Of a DNA stretch of 17,807 nucleotides, positions 1 through 9,000 are shown in pieces. Below the pieces are notes generated by a model. That model saw nothing but the letters and a program-made list of their open reading frames with translations. It was not told the origin of the DNA and searched no databases. This stretch comes from an uncultured Parabacteroides sp. (lineage in GTDB: Bacteria; Bacteroidota; Bacteroidia; Bacteroidales; Tannerellaceae). Where the stretch lies: the NCBI GenBank assembly GCA_900552415.1, contig USAD01000016.1, positions 1-17,807 of the forward strand. Direction: 5' to 3'. Both the position numbers and the translations under genes were made by a program. Numbering within the stretch: the stretch's first letter is position 1; the number at the start of each line of letters is the position of its first letter.

Positions 1-2828
1 ATATTCACGCCACTCTTATCCCAGACTCGGGCCACGAAATAGGGTGTCGCGTTTACCGCTCCACCCTCCACGAAGGTCGTGTCGTTCAGGTAAAGCTGAC
101 GGATCTCGGGACCGATCGTATCGTTCTCAGCGACATCGGCGGTACCGCCTACCACGAAATCGAGGAACGAGCCCTGCGCCTCATCGCCTGTCGACGAGTC
201 GGCCGCATACAAGTTCAGTTTTCCCTCTTTCCCGGAATAGGAGATATCTTTCGGCACCATGAAGGAGAAGCTGAACTTGCCGTCTCGTACCGAATCCTGT
301 CCTACATAAATCGTATTGGGATAATCCTCATACTGGAAAATTCTGGGCGAATCGCCCACGATGTTGTTGCCTAAAGTCGTAATGGAATCACGGCTGTCCA
401 ATACCGTTGAATAGAGTGATCCGGAGAAATCGCTCGCCAAGGCGCCATTGGCGTCCAATACCTCACCCTCGACCGTCACACGGGCCAACGCCTTGAAGGA
501 AAAAGTTTCTCCCTCGCCGACCGGCTGACCGTCGATCGCCGTCACACGGGCCTGATATTCGGGATAAACCATCGTCAATGCCGGATCACCGATCAAGATA
601 AAATTCAGCTTGTTCCGGTCCCGAAGGCTTCGCTTCGTCTCCATCATCGCCTCGCCCAATGTCCGCCGCACGCCGTTATTCTTCTCGAAGAGATTGGCGA
701 AGAGCGCCTGGTTCAGGCTGAAGTTGTTCGAAGAATAGACGACACGGGTTGTCGTGAACAGGGCGATACCGCCGCTCGTGGCGTTCAGGAAAACCGACTC
801 GCCCGCCGAGGTAGCCGGCGCATCAAAGCGGGTAAAGTCACAAGTTGCCGTCACCCAGACCGGCAAATTGGTATAAGTCGACTGCTGGATGTCGGATTGT
901 GTCCAGACATACTCATCGGACCAGGCGGTCGTGCTGCCGTGACCGACATAATTGATCAGCAACTGTCCGCTCTTCAGAAGGCTGGCGATGCGGTTATGCA
1001 CGTCGGGGTAGGTGCCCGAGTTATCGCGCTTGTAGGCGTCGAAATAAACCTTATTTGTCAGGAACTCGGGATGATTCTCCTCGATATATTCCGCCAGCCA
1101 GTCGGCCTGCTCGGCATGCACCGTCGTATAACTGTCGGCGTTGCTACCGTCGTCGGCCACGAAGGTCAGGTTGTTTTTCCAACGTCCCTCGCTGGCGTTC
1201 TCCATATAATTCAAGACCTTGTCTACCATCTGACTCGCCTCCGTCGCAGTACGTACCGGGAAACGACCCACACCGACACACATCTTGTCGGTCTCCAGCC
1301 GCGAGCCGGAACCATCCTCCAACAGGGCGAAATAATCGTCGGTCACGTAAGAGCTCGCGTCGAGAGAGGCTTGCGACTGATAGGTCAGCAGCATATTCGA
1401 GAGGTTCAGGCCGCGCACGTCGCTCGTGACACCCCGGTTATCGTAAATACCGTCGCCGAAGAGCAACAGGAAACGAGGCGGCGTGCCTGCCGTGGCACTC
1501 CGGTCGTAGAACATCTTCAGGAAACGGCGATAGGCGGTCGCGTCGGGCGTACCGCTCGAGAACTCATTATAAATCGCCTGCGGAGAGACAACCAATACCT
1601 TCAGCCCGTCGTGCTCACGATGGGCGGCGGCCAATCGTTCCGCCTGGGTCGCCAAAGCGTCGGGCGAGATAATAACCATATCCTGCTGCTCCAGGCCATG
1701 CAAATTCTGGTTGGCTACCTCGCCGACTAACGTAGGCGCCGGCAGGGATTGGTTCGTTTGCACCAGGGCGAACTCGCGCAAGGCGCCCGCCGGGATCGTG
1801 AACGACAGTTCCGATCCGCTCAACGACGTCTCCATCTGGCGCAAATCGCCATCGGTCACGTCGAACACCAACGTGTTCTCATTCGCCCCCTCGACAATAA
1901 AGCGAGAGGCGTTATCCACCGAAGCGAGACTCCGGAAAAGGGTCACCGCCCCGTAAGGCTTGAGCGTCCGCTGGAACTGAAGGCGGATATAATCGAGATA
2001 GACATTGCTGTGCAAGGCGTTGTAGGTGACGACCACATTGGGCTTCTCGCTCTTCTCGCCACTCCAGGTGACGGTCTGCTCGCCGGCGATCGCGCTGGTG
2101 TGCGAGTCGCTGTTGGCCGGGATCGAGATCGACAACAATTCCGAGCGGTCGATGCTCAGCGTGGCCCTTCCTGTCCCCGAGCCGACATTCGAGATGAAGC
2201 GCATCGTCACCTTGCCATCCGCCGAGGTGATGCCCGGTATGGAAGAAAAAGTGGTAATCGTACGAGGCTGGGCGGAGGAGAAATCCTCGCCGAACAGCTC
2301 GCGTCCCGAACGGCTGGGCGATACCAGATCCTGCTCGTGAAGCAGATAGTCATCATAGGCGGTCACCCGTGTCGCAGCGGCGGTCGAGTTCTGGACCGTC
2401 TCCGCCTCGTTGGTCGCGGTCGCGTCGGTCACGAAATAGTAACCCGCGGTCGAATAGGGATTGTTGGTATGGATAAAGGTCCGGCTTTGGGTATCGTACT
2501 CCCATTTCGTCGTTCCCTTTCCATAAAAAAGCAGATAGTCAGCGCCTCGCCAGACCGGGACAGAGGGCAGGTCGTCGACATAGGGCTCGGAGAAATCCTC
2601 CGCCAGGGGCCAGCCGCCGTAGCCGTGCACCGACACCTTCGCCGGATCCTCGAAACCCATCGACCTCAGCTCGGCATAGGTCAGTTTATAGATCCCGTTC
2701 TTCTCGACCGAGATCCGCACCCAGCGTCCCTCGGCCAGGGCCGAGCTCGCGGCATACGTATCGCCCGCCCATGCCCGCAACGTGAGCAGGAGCGCCACCA
2801 AACAACTATAAATAAAACGAACTCTCAT
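1..2828 (-). CDS. porU: Type IX secretion system sortase/peptidase PorU (C-terminus outside window)
   Basis: This encodes the gingipain-family (peptidase C25) surface protease that removes the C-terminal sorting domain of type IX secretion cargo and helps attach it to the outer surface. The frame is open from ATG at 2828 to the left edge, about 942 codons; Porphyromonas PorU is about 1,150 residues, so roughly the last 200 are missing. An N-terminal signal peptide (hydrophobic VALLLTL, probable cleavage after AWA, residue 21) precedes a beta-rich prodomain. The C25 domain contains LLLFGDGIYDNRG and a VGVGRFPVRT stretch. The catalytic pair is visible: His630 in NYVGHGS and Cys663 in VTATCDF, 33 residues apart as in the Porphyromonas enzyme. 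IGDPALTM marks the domain end, followed by beta-sandwich sequence. I translated most of the frame by hand and met no stop or frameshift. It lies 8 bases behind the FAH-family gene, so it is probably co-transcribed with it. In related genomes porV often follows, outside this window. Confidence 0.93.
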   Translation of the reverse strand, partial: MRVRFIYSCLVALLLTLRAWAGDTYAASSALAEGRWVRISVEKNGIYKLTYAELRSMGFEDPAKVSVHGYGGWPLAEDFSEPYVDDLPSVPVWRGADYLLFYGKGTTKWEYDTQSRTFIHTNNPYSTAGYYFVTDATATNEAETVQNSTAAATRVTAYDDYLLHEQDLVSPSRSGRELFGEDFSSAQPRTITTFSSIPGITSADGKVTMRFISNVGSGTGRATLSIDRSELLSISIPANSDSHTSAIAGEQTVTWSGEKSEKPNVVVTYNALHSNVYLDYIRLQFQRTLKPYGAVTLFRSLASVDNASRFIVEGANENTLVFDVTDGDLRQMETSLSGSELSFTIPAGALREFALVQTNQSLPAPTLVGEVANQNLHGLEQQDMVIISPDALATQAERLAAAHREHDGLKVLVVSPQAIYNEFSSGTPDATAYRRFLKMFYDRSATAGTPPRFLLLFGDGIYDNRGVTSDVRGLNLSNMLLTYQSQASLDASSYVTDDYFALLEDGSGSRLETDKMCVGVGRFPVRTATEASQMVDKVLNYMENASEGRWKNNLTFVADDGSNADSYTTVHAEQADWLAEYIEENHPEFLTNKVYFDAYKRDNSGTYPDVHNRIASLLKSGQLLINYVGHGSTTAWSDEYVWTQSDIQQSTYTNLPVWVTATCDFTRFDAPATSAGESVFLNATSGGIALFTTTRVVYSSNNFSLNQALFANLFEKNNGVRRTLGEAMMETKRSLRDRNKLNFILIGDPALTMVYPEYQARVTAIDGQPVGEGETFSFKALARVTVEGEVLDANGALASDFSGSLYSTVLDSRDSITTLGNNIVGDSPRIFQYEDYPNTIYVGQDSVRDGKFSFSFMVPKDISYSGKEGKLNLYAADSSTGDEAQGSFLDFVVGGTADVAENDTIGPEIRQLYLNDTTFVEGGAVNATPYFVARVWDKSGVN

Positions 2829-2836
2829 CCTTTAAA

Positions 2837-3454
2837 TTAACGCACATGGAAATCCAGCAATTTCCGCTCGCCGATGTAACCCTCCAGGCGGTCGCCGATC
2901 TTCACCGGACCAACGCCGCTGGGCGTGCCCGTATAGATCAGGTCGCCGATCTTCAGGGTCATGAAACGGCTCACGTAAGCCACGATCTTGTCCACCGTGA
3001 AGAGCATATCGCCCGTCCAGCCCGCCTGTGCCCGCTCGCCGTTGATATCGAGGTGGAACGCGAGGTTGTTGATGTCGCCTCCCAGCTCCTCGAGCGGCAC
3101 GAAGGTACCGATCACGGCCGAGTTGTCGAACGCCTTGCTCAGCTCCCAGGGCAGCCCCTCGGCCCTCAGCTTACGCTGCCAGTCGCGGGCGGTGAAGTCG
3201 ATCCCGACCGTCACCTCCTGATAATAACGATGGGCGAACCGCTCGGCGATGTTCTTCCCCAGGCGGTCGATCTTCACCACGATCTCCGTCTCATAATGGA
3301 TCTCGTTCGAGAAATCGGGGATGAAGAAGGGTTTCCCATCCTTCAGCAAGGCGGAGTCGGACTTCATGAAAATCGTCGGCTCTGTTAACTCTAACGTATG
3401 GCGCATCTCTTTATTGTGAGCGGCATAGTTCATTCCTACGGCAATTATCTTCAT
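2837..3454 (-). CDS. Fumarylacetoacetate hydrolase (FAH) family protein
   Basis: This 205-residue protein is a single-domain member of the FAH superfamily, close in size to FAHD1/YcgM-type acylpyruvate hydrolases and oxaloacetate decarboxylases that cleave C-C bonds in small 2-oxo acids using Mg2+ or Mn2+. The metal-binding set is present: Glu55 and Glu57 in HYETE and Asp86 in GIDFTARD. Other family hallmarks are the SKAFDNSAVIG segment (from residue 106) and IYTGTPSGVGPV near the C-terminus. There is no signal peptide, so it is cytoplasmic. Its ATG overlaps the rex stop in an ATGA junction (3451-3454), which predicts translational coupling, and porU starts 8 bases after its stop. Why a metabolic hydrolase sits between a redox regulator and a secretion peptidase cannot be read from the sequence. 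The exact substrate is unknown; the family call is firm. Confidence 0.92.
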   Translation of the reverse strand: MKIIAVGMNYAAHNKEMRHTLELTEPTIFMKSDSALLKDGKPFFIPDFSNEIHYETEIVVKIDRLGKNIAERFAHRYYQEVTVGIDFTARDWQRKLRAEGLPWELSKAFDNSAVIGTFVPLEELGGDINNLAFHLDINGERAQAGWTGDMLFTVDKIVAYVSRFMTLKIGDLIYTGTPSGVGPVKIGDRLEGYIGERKLLDFHVR

Positions 3455-4107
3455 ATCTCTTGATTTTGCGTGTTCATCCGGTTAAACATGACGGCCAGGT
3501 GGGCATAGAGAAGCGTGTCTTGCACGACGATCGGCTCGGGCACCCGGATCCGGAAGGGGGTGAAATTCCACAGGGCACGGATCCCGCCACTGACGACACG
3601 GTCCGTCACCGCCTGCGCCTGCTCGACCGGTACGGTCAGGATCCCGATCGTCGCCCCATACTCGGCCTGCCGCTCGGGGAACTCGTCCATGTGATAAACC
3701 GGGATGTCGTTAATCCGTGTCGCCACCAACTCGGGCCGCACGTCGAAGCCCGCCACGATCTCCAGCCCATATTGCCGCAAACCCGTGTCGTGCAACAACG
3801 AGGCGCCCAGGCTGCCCACCCCGAAGAGGAAGGCCGTATGGCGCGTCGTGAAACCCAGGAAAACCTCCAGCTCGGCGACCAGCGGGGCGATCTCGTAGCC
3901 CACCCGCGTCTTCCCGACCACCTTCAGGTACGACAAATCCTTCGCCACCTGACTCGCGTCGACGTTGGTCGCCTTGGCGATCTGGGTCGACGAGACAAAC
4001 TGCTCACCCCTGGTGCACAACAATTTCACGTAAGCCAAGTACCACGGCAACCGGCTTAATGTGGGCTCAGGCACCCGCCACGCTTGTTTCTCGTTTTCTA
4101 CCATCAT
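3451..4107 (-). CDS. rex: Redox-sensing transcriptional repressor Rex
   Basis: Rex binds DNA when NADH is low and is released when the NADH/NAD+ ratio rises, so it governs fermentation and respiration genes. The 218-residue product has an N-terminal winged helix (VPEPTLSRLPWYL at 12-24, recognition region VDASQVAKDLSYL at 49-61) and a Rossmann domain with the dinucleotide loop LFGVGSLG (94-101), then IGILTVPVEQAQ and ALWNFTPFRIRVPE. A domain-swap C-terminal helix ends the protein. I chose the ATG at 4107 (a second ATG follows at 4104). The frame stays open upstream to a TTG at 4194, but that extension is not Rex-like and would cross a likely promoter box at 4138-4145. Canonical Rex proteins have QVRKDLS in the recognition helix; here Ala55 replaces the Arg, and the wing reads VGKTRVGYE. 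First gene of the rex-FAH-porU operon; coupled to the next gene by ATGA. Confidence 0.93.
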   Translation of the reverse strand: MMVENEKQAWRVPEPTLSRLPWYLAYVKLLCTRGEQFVSSTQIAKATNVDASQVAKDLSYLKVVGKTRVGYEIAPLVAELEVFLGFTTRHTAFLFGVGSLGASLLHDTGLRQYGLEIVAGFDVRPELVATRINDIPVYHMDEFPERQAEYGATIGILTVPVEQAQAVTDRVVSGGIRALWNFTPFRIRVPEPIVVQDTLLYAHLAVMFNRMNTQNQEI

Positions 4108-4137
4108 TCCAAAACATGCTCTGTTTCCAAATTCTCG

Positions 4138-4145
4138 CGAAAATA
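4138..4145 (-). promoter_or_regulatory. Probable rex promoter -7 box
   Basis: On the minus strand this reads TATTTTCG, one base off the Bacteroidetes -7 consensus TAnnTTTG and similar to the box before efp. It lies about 30 bases upstream of the rex ATG at 4107, leaving a short leader. I see no matching TTTG at -33. It supports the ATG start over the TTG at 4194. Confidence 0.35.
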
Positions 4146-4199
4146 CGCGTTTTTCGGCACTCCACCCGCCTCGCTTGAGGGTTTTATTTTCCAACAGGA

Positions 4200-4222
4200 A
4201 AGAGGTTGCCGCAAAACCTCTT
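4200..4222 (-). repeat. Perfect 8-bp inverted repeat upstream of rex
   Basis: Arms AAGAGGTT (4200-4207) and AACCTCTT (4215-4222) are perfect complements around a 7-base loop. It sits between the tandem repeat and the likely rex promoter, so it could be an operator or the hairpin ending read-through from the efflux operon. It does not resemble the canonical Rex operator TTGTGAA-N4-TTCACAA. No long T-run follows on the minus strand. Confidence 0.5.
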
Positions 4223-4295
4223 ACAAAATAATATGGCGGTGTGTCAAAAAAAGCGGTAATGGATGACGCGGACGAGCGAGAATAGGCTTTCCTTT

Positions 4296-4440
4296 AGGGC
4301 AACCGCGGGCCTGCTTGGGACTTGCCCCGCTTGGGGCAACCTTCACGCGGGCCTGCTTGGGACTTGCCCCGCTTGGGGCAACCTTCACGCGGACCTGCTT
4401 GGGACTTGCCCCGCTCGGGGCAACCTTCACGCGGATGGGG
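4296..4440. repeat. 42-bp tandem repeat, three units, each with a perfect hairpin
   Basis: Three head-to-tail 42-bp units (4304-4345, 4346-4387, 4388-4429) are flanked by partial copies: a right-arm remnant at 4296-4303 and CGCGGATGGGG after unit three. Units one and two are identical; unit three differs by G-to-A at 4393 and T-to-C in its loop. Each unit holds a perfect 7-bp stem, TTGCCCC-GCTT-GGGGCAA (first at 4322-4339, then every 42 bases). It fills much of the 438-base gap between the efflux outer-membrane gene and rex, both on the minus strand. Because 42 is a multiple of three, both strands stay open and give a repetitive 14-residue peptide. That peptide has no ATG start on the minus strand and I do not call it a gene. 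A role in mRNA 3'-end protection or termination is inference. Confidence 0.85.
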
Positions 4441-4545
4441 TTAGTCGCTGTTTTTACGCCTTAACCGCTTTTTGACGCGCCACCTTTCAGATGATAAGGA
4501 CGCACGCCATATTCAGACACAGCCTCACAATTCCACACATCATTA

Positions 4546-6000
4546 TCAGAAACGTCCACCACCCAATGCCCTGAAAAGCATCATCTTCGTCGCACAATTC
4601 TGGGCCGCCAGGGTAGCATATTCCAACTCACAATCCAGATAACGCTCGTCGGCAGAAAGGACCTCCAGATAACCTACGAAACTCAACTTGAAGAGATCGT
4701 TCGCATTGCTGATCGAGCGATGGTGGATTTGACTCTCCTCCATCTTCAGCTGCTTTCGTTTCTTGATCTGTTCGCAGGCGATTACCAGATTAGTCACCTC
4801 CTCATAAGCACGAAGCGCTGTCTCGTGATAACGCGACAAGGCAATCCGTTGCTCGCTCTTCGCGTTGTCCCACATCACCCGGATCTCATTGCGCTTGAAG
4901 ATCGGGGCCGTGATGCCCGCCGCCAGATTATAGACCAGCGAGGCCGGCGCCGTAAACCAATGACTCAGGTCGAACGCGTTGAAACCGCCACCACCACCGA
5001 TCACGAGCGAGGGGAAAAAGGCCTTATGAGCCGCTGCCAAGTCCGCCTTCGAGGCCAGCAACGCCATCTCGGCCTCGCGGACATCGGGTCTCAGACGCAA
5101 CAATTGCGAGGGAACACCCGCCTGGACCGGGAACTCCATTTGGTTCATCTCGTCGAACGTGATCCGTCGGATCTCGAAAGGGAAGGCACCCATCATCGTC
5201 GCGATCGCCCGCTCAGTCTCTCCGATTTGTTGCTCATTCTCCAGCAACATACCTTGCAAGCGCAACAGGCGCGACTGGAACTGGTCGACCGCCAACTGAT
5301 TCACCTCACCCTCCTTCTTCAACTCGTAAGTCAGCTCGTAAGAGGCACGGGTCTGCTCGATCGCGCCATTCAGGATCGTCCGCTGCTTATCCAAACCGAC
5401 CAGCCCGAAATAGAGCGACGAGAGATCGGAGATCAAGATCGTCCGAGCCAGGTTCGCCGCCTCGACCGAGGCCATCCAACGGGCCGCCGCCGCATGTTTC
5501 TTCTGCGTTAGCTTACCCCAGATATCGGCCTCCCATTGGAAACCGATTCCCAAAGTCAGATCCTTGTAGGGATCCGGAATATGCTTATCGGCAGGCAGGT
5601 CGGGCGTATTGGTCGTACTGTTACCCACGCCATCCATCGAGTACTCGCCAAAACGTTGGACACCGGCTTGAATTCCGATCGAAACCTCCGGCAATAAAGC
5701 ACCCTTGCCCAGCCGCACTTGCGAGCGAGCTATCGACACCCGTTCCATGATCTGCTGGAACGAATGGTTATTCGCGAGAGCCGTACGGATATAGCCCTTC
5801 AGGATCTCATCGGGAATGAAATTTTCCCAAGAGAGATCGCCTACCGTCGTCGAGTCCGCCGAAGCGCCCACATAGGTCTCCGGCAAGACGATCCGCTCGT
5901 CTGTTGTCAATTCCGGGGCCTTGCAACTCCCCAGCAAGAGGAGGCCGGCAGCCGCCCCCAGGAACCATCTTTTATTCTTCGTCATCATCTTCTTCCACAT
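4546..6000 (-). CDS. RND efflux outer-membrane lipoprotein, NodT/OprM family
   Basis: This is the TolC-like channel that carries substrates of the adjacent RND pump across the outer membrane. From ATG 6000 it has 484 residues. A lipoprotein signal peptide ends in LLLLGSC, with Cys26 as the lipidated residue. Two OEP repeats follow; the NodT-family signature LRLRPDVREAEMALLASKAD sits at the junction, with FFPSLVIGGGGG after it. The gene overlaps the 3' end of the pump gene (stop at 5972), consistent with translational coupling. The start is uncertain: in-frame ATGs lie at 6015, 6000, 5988 and 5985. The last two are preceded by a purine-rich GGAAGAAG and still give a good signal peptide. Last gene of the efflux operon; the 42-bp repeat lies downstream. 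Substrate cannot be told from sequence. Confidence 0.92.
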   Translation of the reverse strand: MWKKMMTKNKRWFLGAAAGLLLLGSCKAPELTTDERIVLPETYVGASADSTTVGDLSWENFIPDEILKGYIRTALANNHSFQQIMERVSIARSQVRLGKGALLPEVSIGIQAGVQRFGEYSMDGVGNSTTNTPDLPADKHIPDPYKDLTLGIGFQWEADIWGKLTQKKHAAAARWMASVEAANLARTILISDLSSLYFGLVGLDKQRTILNGAIEQTRASYELTYELKKEGEVNQLAVDQFQSRLLRLQGMLLENEQQIGETERAIATMMGAFPFEIRRITFDEMNQMEFPVQAGVPSQLLRLRPDVREAEMALLASKADLAAAHKAFFPSLVIGGGGGFNAFDLSHWFTAPASLVYNLAAGITAPIFKRNEIRVMWDNAKSEQRIALSRYHETALRAYEEVTNLVIACEQIKKRKQLKMEESQIHHRSISNANDLFKLSFVGYLEVLSADERYLDCELEYATLAAQNCATKMMLFRALGGGRF

Positions 6001-9000
6001 AACTAGTTTTACCACGACGCAGGCGAGTGGCCAGCGACTCGAAAATCACATAGAGACCGGGAATCAGGAAAATCCCGACAAAAGTACCGATGAACATACC
6101 ACCAGCGGCGGCCGTACCGATCGAGCGGTTACCCAAAGCGCCAGCCCCTGAGGCGAACATCAACGGGATCAAACCGCAGATAAAGGCGAAGCTGGTCATC
6201 AGGATCGGACGCAGACGGCTCATACCGCCTTTCAATGCCGCGTCGAGGACACTCATGCCCGACTTGCGGTACTGGTTCGCCATCTCGATAATCAGGATGG
6301 CGTTCTTACCCAACAGACCGATCAACATGACCAAGGCCACCTGGGCATAAATATTATTCTCCAACCCCAACAACGTCAGGAACGCATAGGAACCAAAGAC
6401 ACCGGCCGGCAACGAGAGGATCACCGGGAAAGGCAACAACAAGCTCTCATACTGTGCCGCCAACAACAGGTAAACAAACAACAAACAGATACCAAAGATC
6501 ATCAACGTCTGTCCACCGGAATCCTTCTCCTCACGAGAGACACCCGACCATTCGATCTCATAACCACGCGGCAATGTCTCCTTAGCGATCTCTTCGACCG
6601 CCTGGATCACCTCACCCGAGCTGACGCCCGCCTCGGCCTCACCCGTGATCAACGATGAGGTAAACATATTATAACGAGTGATCTGGCTCGGGCCGAAAAT
6701 ACGCTCCATCGTCAGGAAGTTGGAGTAAGGCACCATATTGCCGTCCCTGTTCTTGGCGAACAGACGATAGACATCATCCGGATCCATACGATATTCCGGC
6801 GAGGCCTGAAGCATCACCTTATACATCTGTCCGAAACGGATAAAATTGGAAGAGTAGAAACTACCGATATAAGATTGCAATGTCTCCATCGACTCGTTCA
6901 CGTCGACACCCAGTTTCGCCGCCTTATCCAAATCCACCTTCAAGAGATATTGCGGGAAATTGGGATTAAATCCGGAAGTAACACCCCGTAGTCGAGGATC
7001 GGCGTTGAGACGATCCACCAGCTCGTTGGCCACGTCGGCCGTCTGTTGGAAAGAGCCGTTCGTCTTGTCCTGCAAACGCAACTCGAAACCACTCGCGTTA
7101 CCGAAGCCCGGCACCGACGGCGGCAAGAAGAACTGGATCTCACCATCCTTAATGTGCGACACGCGACGAGCGTAAACCTCCATCAACTCGGCAGCCGTCT
7201 GCTCACGCTCATCCCAAGGTTTCAAGTTGATCATACCCATACCAAAGCTTGCGCCCTCGGTCTCGGTCATCAAGCTGTAACCGGCCAAAGTCGAGATACT
7301 CTCGATCTCGTCAAGCGGCAACAGGTCGGCCTGGATCTTATTCAATACCGCCTCGCTACGCTCCAACGTAGCGCCCGGCGGCGTATTCACATTCACGTAG
7401 ATCATACTCTGCTCCTCATTCGGGATAAAGCCGGCAGGCAAGATCTGGTTGATGCCGACCGTAGCCAAAAGGAAGAGGATCAAGGTCGCATAAGTCCAGA
7501 ACTTACGTCCCAAGAAACGGTGAAGCCCCAAACGATATTTCTCCTCAAAACGGAAATAGGCCTTATTATAGGCTTTAAAGAAACGATCGACCAAGCCCGG
7601 ATTCTCTTTCTTCACATGCGGCTTCAACAGCATCGCACAAAGGGCGGGCGACAAGGTCAAGGCATTCACACCCGACAAAACAATCGCCACCGCCAAAGTC
7701 AAAGAGAACTGCTGACAGAAGATACCGACCGTACCACTCATGAAGCCGACCGGCACGAACACCGCCGACATAACCAACGTGATGGCCACAATAGCTCCAC
7801 CGATCTCCTTCATGGCAGCGACCGAGGCCTTATAAGGCGACATATGCTCCTCGTTCATCTTCACGTGCACCGCCTCAACCACCACAATAGCGTTGTCCAC
7901 CACAATACCGATCGCCAGAACGAGGGCAAAAAGGGTCAACATATTGATGGAGAAACCCAGCATTTGCATGAAGAAGAAGGTACCGATCAAGGAGACCGGA
8001 ACGGCGATCGCCGGGATCAAGGTCGAACGCAAATCCTGCAAGAAAATATAAACAACGATGAACACCAGAATAAAGGCCTCCAGCAACGTCCGGAGCACGG
8101 ACGAGATTGAGGCATCGAGAAAACGGGAGACATCATACGAGATGTTATACTCCATTCCAGGAATAAAGCTGCTCTCCTTGATCTCCTCCATACGGGTCTT
8201 GATATTCTGGATCACCTCGCGGGCATTCGAGCCGGGACGCTGCTTGATCATGATAGAGGCCGAAGGCTTACCGTCGGTCATCGAGACCATGTTGTAATCC
8301 TCCGAGTCAAACTCAATCTCCGCCACATCCTTCAATCGAAGCACCGAACCGTCAGACAAGGCCTTCAGCACGATCTCACCATATTCCTCCGGCGTACTGA
8401 ACTTTCCGGTGTATTGCAACGTATATTGCAACTGCTGTGGCAACTTGTCGGAACTGATACCGGTCTTTCCGGGCGCCGCCTCCAGGTTCTGGCTCCGGAT
8501 CGCTTCTGTCACGTCTTGCGGCGACATATTATAAGCCGCCAAACGGTTCGGGTTCAGCCAGACACGCATCGCGTAATCACGGCTACCCATGATCTCCACG
8601 AAACCGACTCCATCAATACGTTTCAGCTCACGCAAGATATTAATATCCGCAAAGTTGTAGACAAACTGTTCCGTATGGGCGCTGTCCGTACTCATGATAT
8701 TGAGGTACATCAACATGGAGTTGACCTCCTTTTCCGTAACCACACCGGCCCGGATCACCTCCTCGGGCAACTCGTCGAGGACCGTCGTCACACGGTTCTG
8801 TACGTTCACCGCCGCCACGTCGGGATCGGTTCCAACCTTAAAGTAGATTGTTGTCAACGACATACCATCGTTCGTACAGACGGTAGTCATATAGGTCATG
8901 CCCGGCACACCATTGATCGCCCGCTCGAGCGGCGTGGCCACCGTTTTCGACATCACATCGGCACTGGCACCGGTATAACGAGCCGTCACCGTCACCGAAG

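Noticed and set aside
1749..2840. A 363-codon open frame on the plus strand, with others at 897-1730 and 2846-3388
   Set aside because: They lie opposite porU and the FAH gene, give Arg/Gly/His-rich products without domains, and follow from the G+C-rich codon use of the real genes.
4108..4194. Rex extended to a TTG start at 4194
   Set aside because: The added 29 residues do not look like Rex and would span a promoter-like box at 4138-4145; ATG 4107 fits the family N-terminus.
4200..4222. Inverted repeat upstream of rex as a Rex operator
   Set aside because: Its arms (AAGAGGTT) do not resemble the canonical Rex half-site, so I list only the repeat and not a Rex site.
4221..4430. A repetitive 69-residue protein (KVAPSGASPKQAR units) on the minus strand
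   Set aside because: It is the 42-bp hairpin repeat read in frame, starts at GTG, and has no promoter or ribosome-binding signal; a repeat element explains it better.
7046..8110. A 354-codon plus-strand open frame, with another at 8414-9112
   Set aside because: Both lie opposite the RND pump gene, whose protein is intact; the products are His/Arg/Gln-rich with no recognisable fold.
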